Shown piece after piece: positions 35,067 through 43,112 of a stretch of DNA of 64,000 nucleotides (positions within the stretch are counted from its first letter, which is position 1; each line of letters starts with the position of its first letter). The stretch is from Stenomitos frigidus ULC18 (lineage in GTDB: Bacteria > Cyanobacteriota > Cyanobacteriia > Leptolyngbyales > Leptolyngbyaceae): positions 1 through 64,000 of the forward strand of contig NZ_PVWK01000004.1 of the NCBI RefSeq assembly GCF_003003795.1. The letters are read 5' to 3'. The notes under the pieces were generated by a model. That model was not told the DNA's origin and ran no database searches. It saw only the letters and a list, made by a program, of their open reading frames with translations. The position numbers were made by a program, and so were the translations under genes.

Positions 35067-36920
35067 ATGCGTCTTGATACTAAACCACCTGAAATATACT
35101 TAGGTCTGCCACAACCGTTAGGAACGATCGTGGCAGAGTATCGCATTGAACCATCAACCGCGATCGCCTATTCCGTGCGGGCAGGTCAATATATTCAAAT
35201 TATCGATGTGGAGGGTTCGCAATGTTCGGACTTTCTGTCGTTTGCTGGGGCTGGGTATCGTGAGGAATTGGATGGTACGGTCACGCGGACGCTCAATGGG
35301 TTAGCAGTGCCGCAAGCAGGGCTATTGGGCAAATACTTCTCACAAATGATGCAGCCGCTATTTGAAGTCATTCAAGACACCTGCGGACGACACGATAGTT
35401 TTCTCCTTGCCTGTACCGATCGCTATTACGAAGATGCAGGCTATCCAGGGCATCCAAGCTGTAGCGAGAATTTCAATCAGGTGTTGGAGCCACATGGCAT
35501 GGCACGGCGATCGGGCTGGGCAGCGATCAATTTCTTTTTCAATACTGAGGTGGATCATACCGGGACGATCGCAGCGGGTGAATCCTGGTCGCGTCCGGGT
35601 GACTATGTGCTTTTGCAGGCAAAGCGGGATTTGCTCTGCGCCAGCTCTGCGTGTCCAGATGATATTGATCCGGCAAATGGGTGGCAGCCCACTTCGATCC
35701 ATCTACGCATTTATGATGCCAGTGAAACCTTTGCGAAGGCGATCGGGCGACGGGCGATCGCGACTGCACCTATCCGTTTGACGCAGCCGAGTGGCTTTAC
35801 CAGTCGCATTCAAGCGCTAACGGATGACCTTACCGAATATAACGGCTTTTGGGTGCCCAATCGTTTTGCCAATTACGGTATTCAGGCGGAATATTGGGCA
35901 CTCCGAGAGAGCGCCGTTGTGATGGATTTATCGGCGCTACGAAAATTTGAAATTACGGGGACTGATGCCTTTTCACTTTTGCAACAGGCGTTTTCGCGGG
36001 ATGTCAGCAAGCTGGCGATCGGGCAGTCGGCGTATGGCTGCTTGCTGAACCAGCATGGCGGCATTGTGGATGATGGCATTGTGTTTCGGCTGACGGACAC
36101 TGCGTATCGTTACGTTGGCAACTGCGATAGTGACGAGCAGTGGTTGCAACGTGTGGCGCAACAGGCTGGCTTTCAAGTGACCATTCAGCCCTCCAGTCAT
36201 CAGTGCCATAACCTTGCCCTTCAAGGCCCCCTTGCTCGTGAGCTTCTGCGTCCTTTGGTCACGTTTGATCCCTTTTATCATGTGGAAACGCTGGATGAGC
36301 TTGCCTACTTCCGTTTTGCCACAGGCACTGTGGCTGGCATCCCTGCTCTCGTTTCGCGCACGGGCTACACCGGTGAACTGGGTTATGAACTGTTTGTCCA
36401 ACCCGATCGCGGTGCAGCACTGTGGGATGCGCTCATGCAGGCAGGTGCGCCGATGGGATTAACGCCAATGGGTATGCTGGCGCTCGATCGCGCCCGCATT
36501 GAAGCGGGATTGCTCGCAGCCGGACGCGAATTTGATGACCTCATCTCGCCCTATCAGGCAGGTATCGGCTGGGCGGTGGCGTTGAAGAAGCCTAACTTCA
36601 TTGGCAAAGCCGCGTTGGAGCAGATCAAACCCCATCCGCCACGCCTTGCCGTTGGGCTGATTCTGGAGGGGAATGAGGTCGCGGCCTATGGACAGTGTCT
36701 TCATCCTCCTGGCGATCGGGGACGGGTTGGGATGATTACCAGCGCGACGTTTTCGCCCTTGTTGAATCAAAGCATTGCAATGGCGCAGGTGGTACCGGAA
36801 TACGCGACTCCGGGCACGGAGCTAGAGGTTGGCTTGATGGATGGCATGAAGCGCCGTGTCAGGGCGATCGTCGGTACACTAGCCGCTTATGACCCTACCA
36901 AGAGCCGAGTGAAAGTATGA
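35067..36920 (+). CDS. DUF1989 - GcvT (folate-dependent aminomethyltransferase-fold) fusion
   Basis: A 617-residue two-domain protein. Residues about 15-215 form a DUF1989 (urea-carboxylase-associated) domain with the conserved HPSCSENFNQVL and CPDDIDPANGW stretches; the Cys residues there may bind metal. Residues about 235-605 are a GcvT/sarcosine-oxidase-alpha C-terminal-type folate domain, including RTGYTGELGYELFV and the distal GCLLNQHGGIVDDG. GcvT-fold proteins move one-carbon units from amines or sulfonium groups to tetrahydrofolate (glycine cleavage T protein, dimethylglycine and sarcosine enzymes, DMSP demethylase). No FAD domain is attached, so oxidation must come from another protein. 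The stop overlaps the next start by ATGA. Confidence 0.9.
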   Translation: MRLDTKPPEIYLGLPQPLGTIVAEYRIEPSTAIAYSVRAGQYIQIIDVEGSQCSDFLSFAGAGYREELDGTVTRTLNGLAVPQAGLLGKYFSQMMQPLFEVIQDTCGRHDSFLLACTDRYYEDAGYPGHPSCSENFNQVLEPHGMARRSGWAAINFFFNTEVDHTGTIAAGESWSRPGDYVLLQAKRDLLCASSACPDDIDPANGWQPTSIHLRIYDASETFAKAIGRRAIATAPIRLTQPSGFTSRIQALTDDLTEYNGFWVPNRFANYGIQAEYWALRESAVVMDLSALRKFEITGTDAFSLLQQAFSRDVSKLAIGQSAYGCLLNQHGGIVDDGIVFRLTDTAYRYVGNCDSDEQWLQRVAQQAGFQVTIQPSSHQCHNLALQGPLARELLRPLVTFDPFYHVETLDELAYFRFATGTVAGIPALVSRTGYTGELGYELFVQPDRGAALWDALMQAGAPMGLTPMGMLALDRARIEAGLLAAGREFDDLISPYQAGIGWAVALKKPNFIGKAALEQIKPHPPRLAVGLILEGNEVAAYGQCLHPPGDRGRVGMITSATFSPLLNQSIAMAQVVPEYATPGTELEVGLMDGMKRRVRAIVGTLAAYDPTKSRVKV

Positions 36921-37486
36921 TGCAACTGCCCGCACCCATCAGCGCAACAGCGTTCATCAGCCTCGCCGACTCTCAACTATGGGATTTTGCTGGCGTTGAT
37001 GGCTTGCCACTGGCAAAGGCATTGGTTGGTGCTCGTGCCGATCGCCTCGCGCCGTTTCAATCGCTGGAAACCACGATCGACGGTCAGCCTTGCTCGCTGC
37101 TGCGTCTCTGTGAAGGCAACTTTCGTGTGCGCGTCTGGGGAGAGGAGGAGGCGTTTGCAGCAACGCTTCAGTCGCTTCAATTCGGGCTGCGCGTTTGGGT
37201 AAAGCAGTGTGAGTGGATGGAAGCGATCGCGCTACCGGAATCTGTTGGCCTGATGCATCTATCCAATGTTGCCATCCCCAAACCACCCCATCGGTTAGAA
37301 GGTATGGTGGGCGATCGGGCGTTGCCTGCGCGTATCGATGGTTTTTCGGTGTTGCTGTGGCGACATGTGGTTGGTGGACAACCCGCGTTTGAGTTGCAGA
37401 CAGCGACGAAACATTTGGCAACCATCCAGGCAACTTTCACTTCTTGCTGTAGCGATTCAAACAGTTTATTTAGCGCTTCTAAATAA
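36917..37486 (+). CDS. Sarcosine oxidase gamma-subunit (SoxG)-like protein
   Basis: A 189-residue protein whose fold resembles SoxG, the small subunit of heterotetrameric sarcosine oxidase, itself related to the GcvT fold. It overlaps the DUF1989-GcvT gene by 4 bp (ATGA), so the two are translationally coupled and probably form a complex. In the known enzyme SoxG accompanies SoxA (whose C-terminus is GcvT-like), SoxB and SoxD. Here only the GcvT-like and gamma-like parts exist in the window, with neither the FAD- nor NAD-binding subunits. The assignment rests on size, context and general similarity (for example GDRALPARIDGFSVLLWRHV), so confidence is moderate. Confidence 0.7.
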   Translation: MMQLPAPISATAFISLADSQLWDFAGVDGLPLAKALVGARADRLAPFQSLETTIDGQPCSLLRLCEGNFRVRVWGEEEAFAATLQSLQFGLRVWVKQCEWMEAIALPESVGLMHLSNVAIPKPPHRLEGMVGDRALPARIDGFSVLLWRHVVGGQPAFELQTATKHLATIQATFTSCCSDSNSLFSASK

Positions 37487-37568
37487 GTCTGGTTGGATCA
37501 TGGCTTCTTATCCAACTGATTTTTCAGTTTGAGTCCGCACGCACGCACGCGATCACGTAAGTCTCCCC

Positions 37569-37601
37569 AGAAACCGGGTTTCTTCAAGAAACCTGGTTTC
37601 T
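37569..37601. repeat. Two adjacent AGAAACC-N-GGTTTCT palindromes
   Basis: AGAAACC-G-GGTTTCT (37569-37583) and AGAAACC-T-GGTTTCT (37587-37601) in the spacer after the SoxG-like gene. Same family as 34086-34104. Together they may end the island's plus-strand transcription. Confidence 0.8.
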
Positions 37602-37699
37602 CTCAGGGTGCAACGGTTAAAGTGTTGATTGACGTGGATGGCTGCATTGCGATCGCCCCTCACGCCAGTGCGCGATCACTCAACCCGTGAGGTTTGCCC

Positions 37700-40492
37700 A
37701 TGACAGACGAAGAACTGCTGCAAATCATCAAACAAGCGGCTAGAGAAGGAAGGACGAGACTTGATCTTTCTGACAAGAACCTGAAAGCGCTACCACCAGA
37801 GATCGGTCAGCTTACCAATATCAACACGCTTCTTCTCGGCGATAATCTACTAACATTGCTGCCGCCTGAGATCGGTCAACTCACTAGTCTCAGCACACTT
37901 GAACTTCAACACAATCGACTGGAAACGCTGCCACCTGAAATTGGGCAACTCACCAGTATCAGTCAGCTTTTTCTCATCGGTAATCAACTAACAACGTTAC
38001 CACCTGAAATTGGGCAACTTACTACTATCAGTCAGCTTTTTCTCGGCGGTAATCAGCTAACAACGTTGCCGCTCGAGATCGGTCAACTCACCAATCTCCG
38101 CACACTTGACCTGAGCATCAATAAATTTACGACCTTGCCACCAGAGATTGGACGACTCACAAAACTAACTGAGCTTGAACTCAGCAAAAATCAGCTAACG
38201 ACATTACTACCAGAGATTGCTCAACTCGCCAACCTTAGTGGGCTTTATCTCTACATTAATCGACTGACGACACTGCCATCAGAGATCGGTCAACTCACCA
38301 ATCTCCAAACACTTGACCTCGGCGGCAATCAATTGACGACGCTGCCACTAGAAGTTGGGCAACTCACACAGCTCAGTACGCTTGACCTCAGTTACAACCA
38401 GTTGACTATGCTGCCGCAACAACTGTTACAGCTTAAGCAACTACAAACGATAGATTTGCGGGGGAATGCACTGCCCATTCCACCAGAGGTGTTAGGTGTC
38501 GAATGGGGTTCGTTGGGTGCTCCTGCTACTATCCTCCACTATTACTTTCAGCTTCAGCAGGAGCAAAAGCGATCGCTCAACGAGGCAAAATTGTTAGTGG
38601 TTGGGCAAAGCAACGTCGGCAAAACGTCTTTAGTAAAGCGTTTAATCGAGGGAGTCTTTAACCAACACGAATGTAAAACTGAGGGCATCCAGATTCAGCG
38701 GTGGCAGCTTCCGGTCAAAGAGCAGACTATTCGCCTCAACGTGTGGGATTTCGGTGGGCAGGAGATCATGCACGCCACCCATCAGTTTTTTCTCACCAAG
38801 CGCAGTCTCTACCTGCTGGTGCTCAATGCTCGTCAGGATGAAGACGAGAACCGACTGGAATACTGGCTCAAGATCATTCAAAGCTTTGGTGGCACGTCGC
38901 CCATCATCATTGTGGGCAATCAGGTCGATCAACAGCCGCTGGATATTGACAGACGTGGCTTGCAGACCAAGTACCCGCAGATACAGGCAATTGTCGAAAC
39001 CTCCTGCGAGACGGGTCAGGGCATCGACAAGCTGCGATCGCTCATTACGCAAAAAGTGGATGCCCTGGAACACATCTACGACCCGCTGCCCCTCTCCTGG
39101 TTTATGCTCAAGCAACAGCTCGAAGCGATCGAGCACGATTACATCCCCTACACCGAGTACCAGCAGCTCTGCAACACGCAGGGCATCACAGACGACCTGA
39201 GCCAGACCACCCTCGTCGGCTTCCTCCACGACCTTGGCATCGTGCTCAACTTTTACGGTGACGATCGTTTAGAAGATACTAACGTCCTCAATCCGCAGTG
39301 GGTCACCAACGGCGTGTATCGCATCCTCAACGACAATCAATTAATTACCGAATACCGGGGCATTCTGGAACGCAGCCACCTCACTCGCATCCTCGATGCC
39401 AGCCGCTATCCTCGCAGCAAGCATCTGTTCATCATCGACATGATGCGGAAGTTTGAACTCTGCTTCGACCTCGAAGGCTTCCACGACCAGAAGTTTTTGC
39501 TGCCCGACCTGTTGACCAAAGAAGAACCGTTTACCGGAGACTGGCACGACGCATTGCCCTTTCAGTATCACTACAAGGTATTGCCCACCAGCATCCTGTC
39601 TCGTTTCATCGTCCGCATGAACGACAAGATCCATCAGCACACCTACTGGCGCAACGGCGTCGTGCTGGCATACGAAGGCAACATCGCGTTGATTAAAGCC
39701 GATCGCGAAGACAAGAAAATCTTCATCCGCGTCACAGGCACTGAACACGGTCGTCGTCGCTTTCTCACTGTCATTCGCGCCCAGTTCGCCGCCATCCATC
39801 AAACCATCCCCGGTCTGGACGTTGACGAAAAAATTCCTCTCCCCAATCATTCAGAGATTGAACCGATCGATTATCTGCATTTGCTCACTCTGGAAGAACT
39901 GGGCGAAACCAGCTTCATTCCCACTGGACTCAAAGAACGGGTGAGCGTCCAATCATTGCTTGATGGGATTGAGTCTGTACAAGAACGGAGAGGTAAACGC
40001 GATCGCCCTGATGGAACGGTTAATGTGCGACCGCGCCCATCCATCTCAGAACCACGCGACCAAATCTTCGTCAGTTACAGCCATCAAGACAAAGAATGGC
40101 TCGGCAAACTTCAGATCCATCTCAAACCGCTGATCCGCAAGCATCAGCTTGCAGTCTGGGATGATACTAAAATTGCTGCAGGCGCAGAATGGTACAAAGA
40201 AATTGAAACTGCTCTGGCCACAGCCAAAGTCGCTGTTTTACTGGTCAGCCCAAACTTTCTTGCCTCAGATTTTATCCATGACGAAGAACTGCCTTCGTTA
40301 CTGGATGCCGCCGCAACCGATGGACTCACCGTTATTTGGATTCACTTAAGTCATAGTGCATACAGAGATACTGACATCAGTAAGTATCAAGCTGCTCATG
40401 AACCCTCACAGCCATTAAACAGTCTCACCTCGGCAGAGCAAGATCGAGTCTTAGTCAGCATTTGTCAGACAATCAAGGCTGCAATGACTTAG
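37700..40492 (+). CDS. LRR - Roc GTPase - COR - TIR protein (ROCO family)
   Basis: A 930-residue multi-domain protein from the ATG at 37700 with GAGG 7 nt upstream; a TTG two codons earlier is also open. Ten leucine-rich repeats of 23 residues (about 29-258) are followed by a Roc GTPase with P-loop GQSNVGKTS (302-310), G3 DFGGQE and an unusual G4 GNQVD in place of NKxD. A COR dimerisation region follows, then a C-terminal TIR domain (about 788-925). In the TIR, Glu862/Glu863 in DFIHDEEL sit where TIR NADases have their catalytic Glu. Roco proteins switch on GTP and dimerise through COR; a C-terminal TIR suggests NAD cleavage or signalling, possibly in defence. It has no operon partner apart from the small gene downstream. 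Confidence 0.92.
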   Translation: MTDEELLQIIKQAAREGRTRLDLSDKNLKALPPEIGQLTNINTLLLGDNLLTLLPPEIGQLTSLSTLELQHNRLETLPPEIGQLTSISQLFLIGNQLTTLPPEIGQLTTISQLFLGGNQLTTLPLEIGQLTNLRTLDLSINKFTTLPPEIGRLTKLTELELSKNQLTTLLPEIAQLANLSGLYLYINRLTTLPSEIGQLTNLQTLDLGGNQLTTLPLEVGQLTQLSTLDLSYNQLTMLPQQLLQLKQLQTIDLRGNALPIPPEVLGVEWGSLGAPATILHYYFQLQQEQKRSLNEAKLLVVGQSNVGKTSLVKRLIEGVFNQHECKTEGIQIQRWQLPVKEQTIRLNVWDFGGQEIMHATHQFFLTKRSLYLLVLNARQDEDENRLEYWLKIIQSFGGTSPIIIVGNQVDQQPLDIDRRGLQTKYPQIQAIVETSCETGQGIDKLRSLITQKVDALEHIYDPLPLSWFMLKQQLEAIEHDYIPYTEYQQLCNTQGITDDLSQTTLVGFLHDLGIVLNFYGDDRLEDTNVLNPQWVTNGVYRILNDNQLITEYRGILERSHLTRILDASRYPRSKHLFIIDMMRKFELCFDLEGFHDQKFLLPDLLTKEEPFTGDWHDALPFQYHYKVLPTSILSRFIVRMNDKIHQHTYWRNGVVLAYEGNIALIKADREDKKIFIRVTGTEHGRRRFLTVIRAQFAAIHQTIPGLDVDEKIPLPNHSEIEPIDYLHLLTLEELGETSFIPTGLKERVSVQSLLDGIESVQERRGKRDRPDGTVNVRPRPSISEPRDQIFVSYSHQDKEWLGKLQIHLKPLIRKHQLAVWDDTKIAAGAEWYKEIETALATAKVAVLLVSPNFLASDFIHDEELPSLLDAAATDGLTVIWIHLSHSAYRDTDISKYQAAHEPSQPLNSLTSAEQDRVLVSICQTIKAAMT

Positions 40493-40542
40493 GAAAACAA
40501 ACCACGATCGTTACTGGTAAACGCTCTAAAAGGCAAGACCCT

Positions 40543-40737
40543 ATGACTCATCAGCCTGACAATCACTCCCTTGAATTTAAGGACGAGATGCTACCAGAGT
40601 ATGACCTGATTAAATTTCGCGGTACTCATGGTAAACACACCGAGGCAATGCGTCAAGGATATTCCGTCACCATTCATCACGAGGATGGGGCGTCTACAAC
40701 GAGCGATATATCGCCTAGCAATCCTGTAGTTATCTAA
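40543..40737 (+). CDS. Small antitoxin-like protein
   Basis: A 64-residue acidic protein starting at the ATG at 40543. The core EMLPEYDLIKFRGTHGKHTEAMRQGYSVTIHHEDG matches in style the small cyanobacterial proteins that carry a PEYDF...RGKH/Y motif followed by a short beta hairpin. These are often found beside PIN-type toxins and are thought to be antitoxins. No toxin gene lies next to it: the preceding gene is the Roco protein and the following one is the MFS exporter on the other strand. It is thus either an orphan or uses a distant partner. A longer frame upstream overlaps the Roco gene and is not preferred. Confidence 0.6.
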   Translation: MTHQPDNHSLEFKDEMLPEYDLIKFRGTHGKHTEAMRQGYSVTIHHEDGASTTSDISPSNPVVI

Positions 40738-40816
40738 GACAGCAGCCAAAATCGGGTTTAAGCTGACCAAGAGCTTAAAGCACTGCTTAAAGGGTTCCTG
40801 GACGCAAAATAAGCAT

Positions 40817-42136
40817 TCAAATCACGTCTTGCAGTACGCGGCGAGTGCTGCGCCATGCCCAGAGCCCAACCAGACTGACGATCGTGCCCATACTCAACAT
40901 CACCACTCTCAGCCCTACTGCATCGGTAAGGGGGCCTGCGATCGCCAGCGGGACGCTCAGGGCAATATTCACCACATTGTTTTGAAAGCCAAATACCTTA
41001 CCGCGCATCGACTCTGGCGTTTGGCGTTGAATTAACGTTTGCATGGGAATGCCCACCATCGATGCCCCGACCCCCAACAGCGCACTCAGGCTCAAGCCCA
41101 GCCACAGATTGTTGGTGAAGGTAAACACCGTTAAGCCGCCTGCCATGATGAGGAACCCGATCAGCGGGAGCGGCTTGTGATGAAAGCGATCGCCCCAGTG
41201 CCCCAGTGCCGCCCCACCAAAGACCATGCCAATCCCTGCTGCTGCTAGCAAGAAACCAAACTGGGTCGATTTCAGACCAATCTCTTCCACCAGATCGATC
41301 GCCAGCACCGTCAGGGCAGCAAAGACCGAATACAGAATCATCAACTGCACCATCGCGCTACTCACCAGACGATCTTTTTTCAGGTAAGTCAGCCCAGCCT
41401 TAAAATCATGCCAGGGGTGAGCCTGCACAATTTGAGGGTCAGCGCCACTTTTGCGAAGCGGCAAGCAGTATAAAATGGCAGCGCCGACAAGGTAGAGCCC
41501 ACCCACTAAAAGCGCCTGCCCAAACAGTTCTCCCGTTTTGACCAGGTTTAGCAACGGTTCACCGATCGCAAAACCCACCGTGAGCGACCCGATTAACGCC
41601 GTGGTGATCGTTTTTGCCAGAGTCAGCAGCGGTTCGCCGATCGCAAAACCGACGATCAACGACCCCATCAGCGTCGTCGTAAACAACGCATTGGCGCTCA
41701 TCAAGCCCTGCGGCGGCACCAACAGCGGAATCGCAGCCTGTTCTGCTGGCGCAAAAAACTGGGTTAAAACAGACTCCGAGAAGCCAACGATGAGCAGTAT
41801 CGCAAATTCTCTGGGCAGCAGCGGCATAGCGAGAATGAGCAGCCCGCGCAAGAGATTACAGCCCACCAGAATTTGCCGTTTGTCGAAGCGATCGACAAAA
41901 ATTCCGGCTGCCGAACCAAAAAGAATAGCAGGCAGCGTGATCGCAAACATCAGCGCTGAACGAGCCGAATTTTCCAGACCTGGCGGGGGCTGATAGTTGA
42001 CCAGTAGCGCAATGAGAAACACAAAAAAGATTTTATCGGCTACCTGCGACAAAACCTGCGCCGTCCACAGCGCTAGAAAGGGTCGATTTTTGAGCAGTGT
42101 ACCGAACCCACCATCAGAAGAGCTGGTTGGAAGCAT
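40817..42136 (-). CDS. MFS exporter with duplicated membrane segment
   Basis: A 439-residue major facilitator of the enterobactin/macrolide-exporter style (MFS_3). It starts at LPTSSSDGGFGTLLKNRPFLALW and has the usual D-R-F-D-K-R loop between helices 2 and 3 (FVDRFDKRQ). A 25-residue segment is repeated almost exactly: GSLIVGFAIGEPLLTLAK and GSLTVGFAIGEPLLNLVK (DNA about 41540-41690). This adds a helix or loop in the first half of the carrier, so the topology may differ from a standard 12-helix MFS. The substrate is unknown. The upstream hydrolase-like gene is codirectional, 188 bp away. Confidence 0.88.
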   Translation of the reverse strand: MLPTSSSDGGFGTLLKNRPFLALWTAQVLSQVADKIFFVFLIALLVNYQPPPGLENSARSALMFAITLPAILFGSAAGIFVDRFDKRQILVGCNLLRGLLILAMPLLPREFAILLIVGFSESVLTQFFAPAEQAAIPLLVPPQGLMSANALFTTTLMGSLIVGFAIGEPLLTLAKTITTALIGSLTVGFAIGEPLLNLVKTGELFGQALLVGGLYLVGAAILYCLPLRKSGADPQIVQAHPWHDFKAGLTYLKKDRLVSSAMVQLMILYSVFAALTVLAIDLVEEIGLKSTQFGFLLAAAGIGMVFGGAALGHWGDRFHHKPLPLIGFLIMAGGLTVFTFTNNLWLGLSLSALLGVGASMVGIPMQTLIQRQTPESMRGKVFGFQNNVVNIALSVPLAIAGPLTDAVGLRVVMLSMGTIVSLVGLWAWRSTRRVLQDVI

Positions 42137-42278
42137 AGCGTTTTGTCTGGAAAAGCGTTTGGGAACCAGTTAGATATCCTCCGCTAGTTTGCGCAGGTGT
42201 GGTGATGTGTGATCAACCACTTGCCGCTTCAAGTTAGCGTGGCATAAATCTCAACGCTGTAAGCTGAGCCATTCTAGT

Positions 42279-42294
42279 GTTCCCAGTTGGGAAC
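42279..42294. promoter_or_regulatory. Perfect palindrome GTTCCCA-GT-TGGGAAC
   Basis: Sixteen bases with perfect 7-bp arms in the 188-bp spacer between the hydrolase-like and MFS genes. On the plus strand a GTTTTTT run follows 10 bp later; on the coding strand it is upstream of the MFS gene, where an operator or a weak terminator is possible. Confidence 0.35.
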
Positions 42295-42324
42295 AAAGAA
42301 AGTTTTTTCTTAGTCTAAATTCGC

Positions 42325-42903
42325 TCATCGCAGTTCCCCGTAGCGGCGCAACAGAGCAGTTACAAAACTGGCTGCTGATATCGCTACAGGCGGCTGTGAC
42401 CGATCGGGTGCAAGCCACCAACCATCGGCAGCTTGCGGCGATCGCCAAAATTCAAGGTGTTCGACTCCAGGGTCAGCGTAGAAACTGTCCTTTCCTGCAC
42501 CCAACAACGCCGCACTCCAGTGTGTGAATGGGTCGTGACTGAGGCGATGCATGGGGAAGTTGCCCACTAGCGGCACTCCCCAACCATCGATCGCCAACAG
42601 TGCTTTGACGGTTCCACCCAGTGTCTGCCACGCGGAGGCTGCACTTACGGCACCAACGACTCCGGCACTGAACCCAATGAATACTATCGGTGTGCTGCGC
42701 GCCAAATCCGGATTAGAGCGGCAGCACTGCTGATGGAGAAAGCGCAGAATGTGCAGCCCTGAATAGGCTGGATACTGTTCGGCAGGAAAGACCAGCAGCG
42801 CTTCTGGACGCAAATCTGTTTGATCGGCAGCTTCCAGCAGCCCCTGTACAAATTGCTGAGTCAGTGCCGGATCGTGAATGCCGGGACAGATCACAATCGT
42901 CAT
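42325..42903 (-). CDS. Alpha/beta-hydrolase-like protein, conserved unknown
   Basis: A 192-residue protein from the ATG at 42903, preceded by AAGGAAA about 8 nt upstream. An open extension of 9 codons is not needed. It begins TIVICPGIHDPALTQ, has a nucleophile-elbow-like IGFSAGVVGAVSA (Ser in GxSxG) and a late His in VEHLEF, so a serine-hydrolase fold is plausible. I do not recognise a named family with certainty; similar short hydrolase-like proteins are typical of cyanobacteria. It is codirectional with the MFS gene; a shared function is not shown. Confidence 0.7.
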   Translation of the reverse strand: MTIVICPGIHDPALTQQFVQGLLEAADQTDLRPEALLVFPAEQYPAYSGLHILRFLHQQCCRSNPDLARSTPIVFIGFSAGVVGAVSAASAWQTLGGTVKALLAIDGWGVPLVGNFPMHRLSHDPFTHWSAALLGAGKDSFYADPGVEHLEFWRSPQAADGWWLAPDRSQPPVAISAASFVTALLRRYGELR

Positions 42904-43112
42904 CTTGCGTTTCCTTTCTCCTCGCCCCAAATCCGTACTGATCGTTGGTCAATCCTTATAGTCTCTCGTTTGTGCTAGGCCTTAGGAAAGAACTTAATGC
43001 CAGTTTTAGCTTATCCCCCTGGAGAGGATGTTAGGCTAGTTCCAGTCAGTTAGGCTTCTCGGTGATGTCTTGCTGCCAAAACAGCACAGTCGCATTTGCC
43101 GTTTGAGCGATC

